From IMG/VR virus record IMGVR_UViG_3300014914_000015, positions 1-35,777 of that record: DNA of 35,777 nt; one strand, 5' to 3'. Position 1 is the stretch's first letter; each line of letters begins with the position of its first letter. Source of the DNA: a virus. Made by a program: the position numbers and the translations under genes. Below are positions 1-7,949 of this stretch, piece by piece. The notes beneath the pieces are model-generated. The model searched no databases, had not been told where the DNA came from, and saw only the letters and a list, made by a program, of their open reading frames with translations.

Positions 1-2658
1 CGTTGATGTAGACGTAGATGTACTTGAAGTCGAGGTCGTTGAACTGCTGCTCGTTGACGTTGAGGAGAACGTGCTTGTGCTTGTCGATGTAGTGCTAAAA
101 GTTGAAGTTGTCGAACTAAACGTACTGGTTGATGTTGAAGTGGTGCTGAACGTGCTTGTAGATGTGCTGGTACTGGTACTGGAACTACTCGTTGTACTAA
201 ATGTTGACGTTGATGTGCTTGAAGTGGAGAACGTGCTTGTAGATGTACTGGTACTTGAACTGGATGATGTCGATGTTGTGCTAAATGTGGATGTTGAACT
301 ACTTGAACTTGAAGTGGTGGAGAAAGTACTTGTAGAAGTTGATGTGGTTGAAAAAGTGCTTGTGGTACTTGCAGTAGAACTGGTTGTACTCGAACTGGTT
401 GTAACAAAGGTACTCGTTGTGGACATAGTAGATGTAGAACTACTTGAACTGGAACTTGTCGAACTGGTACTAAATGTTGAAGTTGTGCTGAATGTCGATG
501 TTGATGTGGATGTCGAACTAAAGGTAGAAGTAGAACTTGAACTACTGGAACTCGTAGTTGAGAAAGTGCTTGTCGAAGTAGAACTTGAACTCGTAGTGGA
601 GAACGTACTCGTAGATGTACTGGTACTGGAGCTTGAAGTAGAGAACGTACTCGTAGATGTCGAACTGCTTGTGGAACTACTTGTGGTAGAGAACGTACTT
701 GTCGAGGTACTGGTAGAACTGCTCGAAGTACTTGTGGTACTATATGTTGAAGTGCTTGTTGATGTACTGGAACTCGAAGTTGAAGTAGTACTGAAAGTGC
801 TGGTAGATGTAGAAGTACTGGAACTCGAAGTCGATGTAGTGGAGAAAGTACTTGTAGAAGTAGAAGTACTTGAACTGGATGTTGAAGTTGTGGAGAACGT
901 GCTTGTGCTTGTAGATGTACTGGAACTTGAAGTAGATGTAGTAGAGAAGGTGCTTGTGCTTGTAGATGTACTGGAGCTTGATGTACTTGAAGTAGAGAAC
1001 GTGCTTGTAGAGGTTGAAGTAGAACTGCTTGAGGTACTTGAAGTAGAGAACGTGCTTGTCGATGTACTGCTTGAAGTACTTGAAGTGGAGAACGTACTCG
1101 TAGATGTGCTGGTAGAACTACTTGAAGTGGAGAACGTACTCGTAGATGTGCTGGTAGAACTACTTGAAGTAGAGAACGTGCTTGTCGATGTACTGCTTGA
1201 AGTACTTGAAGTGGAGAACGTGCTTGTCGAGGTACTGGTAGAACTACTGGTAGTGGAGAAGGTACTTGTGCTTGTGGAAGTACTCGTACTGGATGTAGAT
1301 GTAGTAGAGAACGTACTGGTACTTGTAGATGTTGTGCTAAAAGTGCTGGTAGAAGTAGAGGTACTTGAACTTGATGTACTGGTAGTCGAGAACGTACTTG
1401 TGGATGTTGAAGTAGATGAACTCGAAGTACTGGTAGTCGAGAATGTAGAAGTACTTGTGGATGTCGAGGAGCTTGAGGTAGATGTTGTGCTAAATGTACT
1501 GGTACTGGTAGAAGTAGATGAACTCGAAGTACTGGTACTGGAGAATGTAGAAGTGCTTGTTGAGGAGCTGGTACTTGATGAACTTGTCGAACTAAAAGTA
1601 CTGGTACTTGTAGAAGTAGTGCTGAATGTCGAGGTTGAGGTAGAAGTACTTGTACTCGTTGTGGACAAAGTAGATGTTGTGCTAAATGTCGATGTAGAGC
1701 TACTTGAACTGGAACTTGTGGTAGAGAAGGTGCTTGTACTTGTCGATGTCGAGCTAAAGGTACTGGTAGAGCTTGTACTTGTCGAAGTAGTGGAGAAGGT
1801 ACTTGTCGAAGTAGTAGTGGTAGTAGTGGAAGAAGTTGTCGTTTCACCTGGGGATGTAGATGAAGTGGTACTAAATGTACTTGTCGATGAATAAGTACTG
1901 GTAGAACTGGTAGAACTGCTCGAAGTGGAGAACGTACTCGTAGATGTGCTGGTACTTGAACTTGAAGTACTTGTGGTGGAGAAGGTTGATGTTGATGTTG
2001 AAGTAGAACTGCTTGAAGTAGATGTTGTAGAGAAGGTACTTGTCGATGTTGAACTGCTTGAAGTAGTTGTAGTAGAACTACTCGAACTGGAACTTGTCGT
2101 GCTGAATGTCGATGTTGATGTGGATGAAGTGCTTGTAGATGTAGAGAAGGTGCTGGTACTTGTACTTGAACTGGTACTTGTACTTGAACTGGAACTGGAT
2201 GTTGTGCTTGAAGTGGAAAATGTACTCGTAGAAGTACTGGTACTTGAACTGGATGTTGTGCTAAAGGTGGATGTTGCCGTCGATGTAGTGGTAGAGCTAC
2301 TGGTAGTCGAGAATGTGCTGGTACTTGTACTTGAACTGGTACTTGAAGTGGAGAACGTACTCGTAGATGTGCTGGTACTTGAACTGGTAGTAGAGAAGGT
2401 ACTTGTAGATGTTGAAGTAGAACTACTTGAAGTGGAAAATGTACTGGTACTTGTAGAAGTAGAGCTACTTGAAGTGGAGAATGTGCTTGTAGACGTTGAA
2501 GTAGAACTGCTTGAAGTAGAGAAGGTACTGGTACTGGTGCTTGTCGAGGTGCTGGTACTGGAACTTGTGGTACTTGCAGTACTTGTGGTACTTGCTGTAC
2601 TTGAACTCGTGGAAATAGTTGATGTGGTTGAGAAAGTACTTGTAGTTGTGGTAGTACT
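1..2658 (-). repeat. Ser/Thr/Phe codon repeat tract
   Basis: About 886 consecutive codons encode Ser (all six codons used), Thr (all four codons used) and a periodic Phe. The DNA is an imperfect alternation of GTA/GTT/CTT/GAA-like triplets on the plus strand. Synonymous positions are scrambled, so the protein pattern is conserved better than the DNA. This argues for selection on the peptide rather than recent simple-repeat slippage, apart from local perfect duplications such as 1043-1210. Confidence 0.9.
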
Positions 2659-2880
2659 TAATCGGACTATATGTTCAACTTGGAAACATATCGAATCCCT
2701 GGGGTAAACAAAACCTATTGCCCCTTTATTAAATCTACCAAGCACATCTCTGTAAAACAGATAAACAGGCTTTACAACTACTTCAATTACTTCACCGGTA
2801 CCACGATAAATATGAACCAGCCCTTTAGTTGATCGGGCTAAAGCTCCATAAAGTAAACCTTTGGATGGTCGTAGTACCAT
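1..2880 (-). CDS. Giant Ser/Thr/Phe low-complexity virion protein (3' end outside window)
   Basis: The minus-strand frame opens at an ATG (2880-2878), directly after an in-frame TGA, and stays open to base 1, so at least 960 codons are present and the C-terminus is missing. Residues 1-74 are a small beta-rich domain with a KGLVHIYRGTGEV stretch. Its end (IGF..PRDSI) resembles the ends of the paralogous domains encoded at 15694-16203 and 14417-15691, just before their own Ser/Thr tracts. From residue 75 onward nearly every codon is Ser or Thr, with a Phe every 7-20 residues in STFST contexts and very rare Ala, Val, Ile, Met or Tyr. One break, Pro-Gly-Glu, lies near residue 344. No charged residue was seen elsewhere in the tract where I checked. 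The gene starts 4 bp after the stop of the upstream fibre gene. A virion-surface, possibly glycosylated fibre is inferred, not shown. Confidence 0.85.
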   Translation of the reverse strand, partial: MVLRPSKGLLYGALARSTKGLVHIYRGTGEVIEVVVKPVYLFYRDVLGRFNKGAIGFVYPRDSICFQVEHIVRLSTTTTTSTFSTTSTISTSSSTASTTSTASTTSSSTSTSTSTSTSTFSTSSSSTSTSTSTFSTSSSSTSTSTSTFSTSSSSTSTSTSTFSTTSSSTSTSTSTFSTSSTSSSTSTSTFSTTSSSTTTSTATSTFSTTSSSSTSTSTSTFSTSSTTSSSSSSTSTSSSTSTSTFSTSTSTSSTSTSTFSTTSSSSSSSTTTTSSSSTSTSTFSTTSTSSSSTSTSTSTFSTTSTSSSSTSTSTSTFSTSSSSTSSTSTYSSTSTFSTTSSTSPGETTTSSTTTTTTSTSTFSTTSTSTSSTSTFSSTSTSTSTFSTTSSSSSSSTSTFSTTSTLSTTSTSTSTSTSTFSTTSTSTSTFSSTSSSSTSSSTSTSTFSSTSTSSSSTSTSTSTFSTTSTSSSSTSTSTSTFSTTSTSSSSTSTSTSTFSTTSTSSSSTSTSTSTFSTTSTSTSTFSTTSTSSTSTSTSTSTFSTTSSSTSTSTSTFSTSSTSSSTSTSTFSTSSSSTSTSTSTFSTSSSSTSTSTSTFSTSSTSSSTSTSTFSTSSTSSSSTSTSTSTFSTSSTSSSSTSTSTSTFSTTSTSSSSTSTSTSTFSTTSTSSSSTSTSTSTFSTTSTSSSSTSTSTSTFSTTSTSSSSTSTSTSTYSTTSTSSSSTSTSTSTFSTTSSSTSSSTSTSTFSTSSSSTSTSTSTFSTTSSSSTSTSTFSTTSSSSSSSTSTFSSTSTSTSTFSTTSTFSTSSTSSSSSSSTSTMSTTSTFVTTSSSTTSSTASTTSTFSTTSTSTSTFSTTSSSSSSTSTFSTTSTSSSSSTSTSTSTFSTSSTSTSTFSTTSSSSTSTSTSTSTFSTTSTSTSTFSSTTSTFSTTSTSTSTFSSTSTSSSSTTSTSSTSTSTST
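1043..1210 (-). repeat. 42-bp tandem units in B-A-A-B order
   Basis: Four consecutive 42-bp (14-codon) units are seen. Units 1085-1126 and 1127-1168 are identical to each other. Units 1043-1084 and 1169-1210 are identical to each other but differ from the first pair. Each unit encodes one Phe in an STFST context. The arrangement suggests recent unequal recombination or segmental duplication inside the Ser/Thr tract. Confidence 0.85.
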
Positions 2881-2884
2881 TCAT

Positions 2885-5557
2885 TTATTGCTTTACAATC
2901 TTAATGTCATCCATTTCATCATCTGTCCAAGTGGAAGTAACAAGATAAGTTGCTATCACATTACTGTCCGTTCCAACCGATACAGCATCCGAGTACAATC
3001 GTATTCTTGCAGATGTCATTTGTTTTATTTCATTATATGTTTGGTATACAGTTTGATCCATGTGATGATTTTCTTGCATCAAACCAAGCATTCTCAAGGC
3101 TACATCGTCTGCCCATACTGCATCTGCTACGGCATCAGCAGTTACTACTTTCACGGATGTTACCTCCATCAAGTCAATATACATATTATGAGAAGCATTA
3201 TATGTGGTGGTATGGTGACGTAATCTAATCCGAACTTGATTACTATTTGTCCGGTCAATATGGCGTTCATAGTATTCATGTTGGTGTGTTCCGTCTGAAG
3301 TATTGCCTCCAGGCAAGAACTCCTCAAATAGCAACTCCCAAGTACTTGTTTCATAATTCCATGCCCATAAATCAATATGATGGGTAGCGGTAGGGTTCCC
3401 AGTATACCGTCCAAACACAGACACTACACCTGGTCTATGATCAGCACTTGGTAAGTAAAATACCATATCAGCAACTATACCATCAACAGCATCCTCTTGA
3501 ATTTGCCAATACGTTCCATCTCTACTTGCCATTGAAGCATATGTACCAGTAATTACAGTACCATCAATTGCAACACCAGAATCAGCAGAGGATTGGTCGG
3601 TGGACACTTGGGCTGCAAGGTCTGCTTTTGTAGCAAGTTCGGATCCATAAGATCCAGCAATAGCGTGGTCAGCCAATTCCTCATCCCAAACATGGTCAGC
3701 AATGAAGTCTTGGGTAATAAAACCTTCAGTATCAACATCACAGCCAGCACCTGAATTATCAGCTTCCAAGTAACCTACACCGAGTAACTGAATCTTACCT
3801 GCTACACAGGTAGAATCGATTATGATATTACCCGAGTTGCAGTTTACTACCGTTCTATCTGATCCAGTTTTGTCCTTCAACTTCAAATTACCTGTCCATT
3901 GGGATATGTTTAATGAGGCATCCCCTATCGAAAACTCTACCTCATTCGTGGGGTCTCCTCCTGCAGTACCCATGATGATCGTGGCCCATTGATCTAAACT
4001 GATTTCAGAGCCTTGGGCAAAGGATACATTGTTCATAACACCACGGAAGTTATCTAAATTTCCAATAGAGCTATCATATACCAGTGCTTCATCTCCTATT
4101 GTCATTTCACCAGACAAGTTGACATTTCTAAAGGTGGTCCCATCAGCATCACTCCCCGACTCCAATACCACATCAGTTCCCATTAGACCAATAGTTCTAA
4201 CTACTATTCCACTAATGTCATGTGCGGCTGTGACTGTTACATCAGATTGTAATACAAGGTCTTTGACTTTTCCGTAAAACATAATTAACAAAGCATCAGC
4301 TAAAACACTACTGGGTTTAAATGTAGTACCAACAGGCCACCCAGTTCCTGATACTCCATTAACTGAATCAAATAGTACCAAACCAAGTTGATATGATGCT
4401 CCCCGAAGAGCAGTAGAAGCCGAGTTCTCTATTATGTAAGTACTCAGGTCTTTATTCCAAACAGCACTGGCAATGGAATCATTAGAAATCAAGGCAGAGG
4501 TATCAACTGTGGCCGTTCCTCCTGATTGGTCAATGCATGTACCAATCCCAGAAATTATGATAGTACCAGCAGTTATTGTATTGCTAAGTACTATTGCTCC
4601 TGCATCAAGGCCTACTCCTACCTCTTGCGTTCCGTCGCTTAGATTGTTCAGGGTGGCTAGGCCTGAGTAGTTTGGCATTACGAGACTTTGACCCGAACCG
4701 CCCAAATTGATTACTGGTGGATCGTCTTGATCTACCGTGTAGCAATCGTTTAGGATTCCGTCTGCTCCACCCGACAATTCTATGTCCCCTATAAGTCCAC
4801 AATTAAATAACCTCCCATTTACATATTCCAAATCCAATACCGTACAATCAGACAAGAAGTTTTGTCCATCCAGAATCCCAGTGACAGTAGCATTTTTGAT
4901 TTCCACACCATCAGTAGTTGCAAGACCGCTGATGGTAATTAAAGTCTTGGCAGGGGATTCTCCAATGAGCGAATAGTCAGTTAGATTGAAAGATCCATCA
5001 AGGTCGGCATCACTATTAATATAGAACGTTGTGAAACCACGAAAATCTGCAATGAATAAAGCATCCGTCCAGTTGCTTGAAGGTTGAGCCGGAGTACCTG
5101 TAGGAAAGATAGACCCAGCAACAGCCCTGCCCGATGTGTTGTTTTGATCAATAGTCACACCACCATTAAAGGAGGCATATTCGATTTGGGCATTTGAAAT
5201 AAGACCGGCGGCATTGTTGATGATAAGAGACACTTGATTAGCAACTTTTACATCACCAAGATTGTGATTAGCACTTGTACAGTTGATAGTATATTGCCCA
5301 TCTTCAAATTCAACGGTATAAGGATCAAGCATTTCCACGATTCGGGCATACACTAATCCAGAAAGCTCAACTTCTGTATTGTGATCATGTGTCCTCAACA
5401 TGCACATATTATAAATCTCATTGTCCTCCAACGCCTTTAATTGCAACCGAAACCAATTAAGATCCAACTCACGTACTTCTGGGGTGGCTTGGATTAAATT
5501 TAGATCGGCTCTTGGGACAGATACAACATGTGTCATAGGATCGATTGTTATAGCCAT
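2885..5557 (-). CDS. Large modular tail-fibre-like structural protein
   Basis: 890 residues. The N-terminal 125 residues (MAITIDPMTHVVSV..., an aromatic helix, then a beta segment) look like the short virion-attachment domain common at the start of modular phage structural proteins. Two related beta-rich modules follow, at about residues 150-350 and 403-620. Each begins with a G-x-P-x(4)-PSS-x(3)-ADAL-like segment and runs through an SG-x-SP/IT region to a TAGTI..GIG-type end. Short AVW/HVW-D/N-x-x-L linkers recur near residues 366, 640 and 815, and the C-terminus (LGLMQENHHMDQ, then a helix and strands) looks like a terminal connector. A fibre or appendage is inferred from modularity and position. 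No catalytic motif was seen. It lies between the coiled-coil gene at 5563 and the Ser/Thr giant gene. Confidence 0.75.
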   Translation of the reverse strand: MAITIDPMTHVVSVPRADLNLIQATPEVRELDLNWFRLQLKALEDNEIYNMCMLRTHDHNTEVELSGLVYARIVEMLDPYTVEFEDGQYTINCTSANHNLGDVKVANQVSLIINNAAGLISNAQIEYASFNGGVTIDQNNTSGRAVAGSIFPTGTPAQPSSNWTDALFIADFRGFTTFYINSDADLDGSFNLTDYSLIGESPAKTLITISGLATTDGVEIKNATVTGILDGQNFLSDCTVLDLEYVNGRLFNCGLIGDIELSGGADGILNDCYTVDQDDPPVINLGGSGQSLVMPNYSGLATLNNLSDGTQEVGVGLDAGAIVLSNTITAGTIIISGIGTCIDQSGGTATVDTSALISNDSIASAVWNKDLSTYIIENSASTALRGASYQLGLVLFDSVNGVSGTGWPVGTTFKPSSVLADALLIMFYGKVKDLVLQSDVTVTAAHDISGIVVRTIGLMGTDVVLESGSDADGTTFRNVNLSGEMTIGDEALVYDSSIGNLDNFRGVMNNVSFAQGSEISLDQWATIIMGTAGGDPTNEVEFSIGDASLNISQWTGNLKLKDKTGSDRTVVNCNSGNIIIDSTCVAGKIQLLGVGYLEADNSGAGCDVDTEGFITQDFIADHVWDEELADHAIAGSYGSELATKADLAAQVSTDQSSADSGVAIDGTVITGTYASMASRDGTYWQIQEDAVDGIVADMVFYLPSADHRPGVVSVFGRYTGNPTATHHIDLWAWNYETSTWELLFEEFLPGGNTSDGTHQHEYYERHIDRTNSNQVRIRLRHHTTTYNASHNMYIDLMEVTSVKVVTADAVADAVWADDVALRMLGLMQENHHMDQTVYQTYNEIKQMTSARIRLYSDAVSVGTDSNVIATYLVTSTWTDDEMDDIKIVKQ

Positions 5558-5562
5558 GACTC

Positions 5563-5823
5563 CTATTCCTTATCGCCATCGGCATAAGATGTAGTTCCTC
5601 TGGCATAGAATTGTTGTTGTAAATTTGTGAGTTGAAGTCTAATTTGGTCTTGTTCCGCTTTCATGTTCATTACGTTCTTTTGCAATATATCGAACATGTT
5701 ACTAAGTTCTAAAACCATCTTGCGGGTGCTGTTTGCAAATTGGATACCTGATTCAACATTCCTTCTGATAACATCTTCCGATGCTCTAACAGCTTCCCTT
5801 TCTCCTGGCGTTACATCTCCCAT
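5563..5823 (-). CDS. Small coiled-coil protein between fibre genes
   Basis: 86 residues, strongly helical. An amphipathic stretch from about residue 20 to 72 (FANSTRKMVLELSNMFDI, then Gln/Leu-rich heptads ending LTNLQQQF) suggests a coiled coil. A GGGGGAA ribosome-binding site precedes the ATG. It sits 5 bp upstream of the 890-residue fibre gene and 10 bp after the 677-residue gene. The size and position would suit a fibre-assembly chaperone or a trimerising connector, but I do not recognise the family. Confidence 0.7.
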   Translation of the reverse strand: MGDVTPGEREAVRASEDVIRRNVESGIQFANSTRKMVLELSNMFDILQKNVMNMKAEQDQIRLQLTNLQQQFYARGTTSYADGDKE

Positions 5824-5833
5824 AATTTCCCCC

Positions 5834-7867
5834 TTATTCGTCTGAAACTAATACGGCGGTTGCGGTTAATCCTGCGGATGTGTCAATCGTACCTGTTATG
5901 ATTCCTTCCTGATAAAAAGGTTTGTCAGATATAGTATTTCTGGCCCATCCGCTTACAGGTTGGGCAGTAATATAAATTCTTGAAGTAGCAACTATTCCAT
6001 CAGCATCACTTAAACCAAACAATGCTACAAACGTTGCTGTGATTGTGCCAGTTGGGGATGATCCGGGTGTGCTTAACATTGTGTAACTATAACTACTGGT
6101 GCTAATATAGGTGATCTGATACACTCCTTCATTTGCATCTAAACTACCACCTTCAATGTACACATAATCACTTGAGCCCATACCATGCCCGGTATGAGTA
6201 ACCGTAGCAGTTGTGCCACTATTTACTATAGTTACTGTATCCTCTGCTGGAAAGGCTCCTCCTACCCGATAGTCTTCATCACCGTCTGGGAAAGCATCTG
6301 AAGAAAGAGACAATGAGGTTTCCGAATCTACGGCAGTAACGGTTGCTGAAGTACCATCAGTTTGATTGAATGCTACATCATCGACCTCCACACCATCAGT
6401 CTCAAAAGTGGCATCGGTATCAACCAGCTTACTTGCTGTATCCGTTGTTGCGGTTCCAGATGATTTTGGATCTGCTGCGACATATACTCTAATGTCCTCA
6501 AGTTCTGTTCCATCTGTTTTAACACAAGTAACCTCTACTGGTACAGCTCCAGCAATAACGTTCACCGTAGCTCCAGCCGATCTTACATGGTAATCTAACG
6601 TAACTCCTGATCCACCGGAAACTGTTAGGTTGACTGTTCCAGTAGCTATGTTTACATAGATTGCTTTGTTAGCAGCAGTACCAGGATTTGCAATATCATA
6701 TCCTGTAAAAACACAATCGGTAAGGGTTAAATCGGCAGCAGTTCCTCCTATCTCCAATCCATGACCAGTTCCACCACTTATAAAAATAGAATCTGTTATC
6801 AAGGCAGCGTTGGCAGGTGACGATACAATCACAGCTTTTGTGGAATCACTTGTATCATCAAATGTACAACCGTCAACATCTGCTCCACCAGTAGTCACTA
6901 ATCCACACCTTCTAAATATAGTAGCAGTTAGCGCACTATTTGATTGGAATATAAAGGTGCCCAGGTCTGTAAACTGGCAAGAGTCAAAATCAATTGGAGC
7001 ATCTGCAACCGCTTCAAATTGACCTGGAGATACAGTACATAAACTGACTATATTTATATTTGACCATTCGATATTTGAACTGGTATTGTTTACTTCAATT
7101 TTGTTAAAAGTTGATTGCACCCTTCTTGTGTTATCAACAACTATATTTCTATTAGAATCCCTAAAGTCAACTAAGGTGGCAGCACTACCTAAGGACATTA
7201 AACCTTTCCAAATATAACTACCACTTTGTGATGAGAACAAACCCCACTTATTGTTTGTACTATCATTTTCAGTAGCCATGCCATCAAAAGTAGCATAGTT
7301 AGCAGCCTCACCATAGGTTACTTCCAGTTCCCCCCTTCCATACCTGATAACATCGATACCGTAGGGCGAGCCTTTCGATATAGCAGAGATGACTTTACAA
7401 AGCATACCAACCCACCGATAATTAGTTCCGGGTGTGCCTGTAGTAGTACGACCAGTTGTAACCTCAGGATCAACTACAAAGTTTTGCCATCCACCATAAG
7501 GATAACGACCAAAATCATTACCACCAACTGTCCATCTGTGAAAAGCTGAAATAGCTGATCCAATAGCCATTTCTATACCGCCATTAGCATCAGAATCTAC
7601 AGCAGCAGGAGCCAAAAATATTCCCCACAGAAAGATACTCCAACCACTTGTCCATGTTATGTTTGAGCCATAGTCAGAAGCAAGGGAACCAGTTGCAGCA
7701 GTTCTTTGTTCCGCAGAAGCATGTTGAGTTCCCTGAATAGGAAAATCTTCATCTTGATCCTCTCCCTTAGCTGTAGCGGTATAGCCAACCATTTCTGTAG
7801 AAATAGTACTGGCAGCTTCAAAATCTTCAAAGTCAGCTAAATCAGTATTGTATGCGGGAACAGTCAT
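5834..7867 (-). CDS. Beta-helix-containing virion/tailspike-like protein
   Basis: 677 residues. Residues about 1-240 form an aromatic-rich beta region. Residues about 250-430 show the short-strand pattern of a right-handed beta-helix (repeats like FDSCQFTD, VDGCTFDD, LTDSIFISGG, LTDCVFTG), as in tailspikes and pectate-lyase-like folds. Residues about 470-610 hold two small beta-barrel-like modules (one with GVEVDDVAFNQTDGTSA and a following AVDS-x-T-SLSL stretch), and the C-terminus is a further strand-rich domain. No hydrolase active site can be identified by eye. A GGAGAAGAGG ribosome-binding site precedes the ATG. It is probably a host-range or surface-binding virion protein, from architecture and neighbours. 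Confidence 0.72.
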   Translation of the reverse strand: MTVPAYNTDLADFEDFEAASTISTEMVGYTATAKGEDQDEDFPIQGTQHASAEQRTAATGSLASDYGSNITWTSGWSIFLWGIFLAPAAVDSDANGGIEMAIGSAISAFHRWTVGGNDFGRYPYGGWQNFVVDPEVTTGRTTTGTPGTNYRWVGMLCKVISAISKGSPYGIDVIRYGRGELEVTYGEAANYATFDGMATENDSTNNKWGLFSSQSGSYIWKGLMSLGSAATLVDFRDSNRNIVVDNTRRVQSTFNKIEVNNTSSNIEWSNINIVSLCTVSPGQFEAVADAPIDFDSCQFTDLGTFIFQSNSALTATIFRRCGLVTTGGADVDGCTFDDTSDSTKAVIVSSPANAALITDSIFISGGTGHGLEIGGTAADLTLTDCVFTGYDIANPGTAANKAIYVNIATGTVNLTVSGGSGVTLDYHVRSAGATVNVIAGAVPVEVTCVKTDGTELEDIRVYVAADPKSSGTATTDTASKLVDTDATFETDGVEVDDVAFNQTDGTSATVTAVDSETSLSLSSDAFPDGDEDYRVGGAFPAEDTVTIVNSGTTATVTHTGHGMGSSDYVYIEGGSLDANEGVYQITYISTSSYSYTMLSTPGSSPTGTITATFVALFGLSDADGIVATSRIYITAQPVSGWARNTISDKPFYQEGIITGTIDTSAGLTATAVLVSDE

Positions 7868-7899
7868 TTCCTCTTCTCCGATACTAAGTATGTTTCATG

Positions 7900-7949
7900 C
7901 TTAATCTTACCGCCCATGCTAATTGAACATGGGCGGTATTTTGATTAAG
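7900..7949 (-). terminator. Strong stem-loop after the 840-residue structural gene
   Basis: A perfect 11-bp stem (7908-7918 with 7928-7938, loop CTAATTGAA) is enclosed by a second 7-bp stem (7900-7906 with 7943-7949). It covers the stop codon of the upstream gene (TAA at 7947-7945). On the minus (transcribed) strand no U-run follows, while TTTT follows the inner stem on the plus strand. It may be an RNA-processing or 3'-stabilising hairpin, or a weak terminator separating fibre genes. Confidence 0.45.

Noticed and set aside
1-2658. CRISPR array or simple satellite
   Set aside because: There are no regular direct repeats with unique spacers. The period varies and the frame is kept as Ser/Thr codons.
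71-2707. Long plus-strand open frames rich in Val, Leu, Glu and Asp
   Set aside because: They are the antisense reading of the minus-strand Ser/Thr tract. The minus frame joins a plausible head domain, matches the gene strand of the whole window and resembles other Ser/Thr tracts here.
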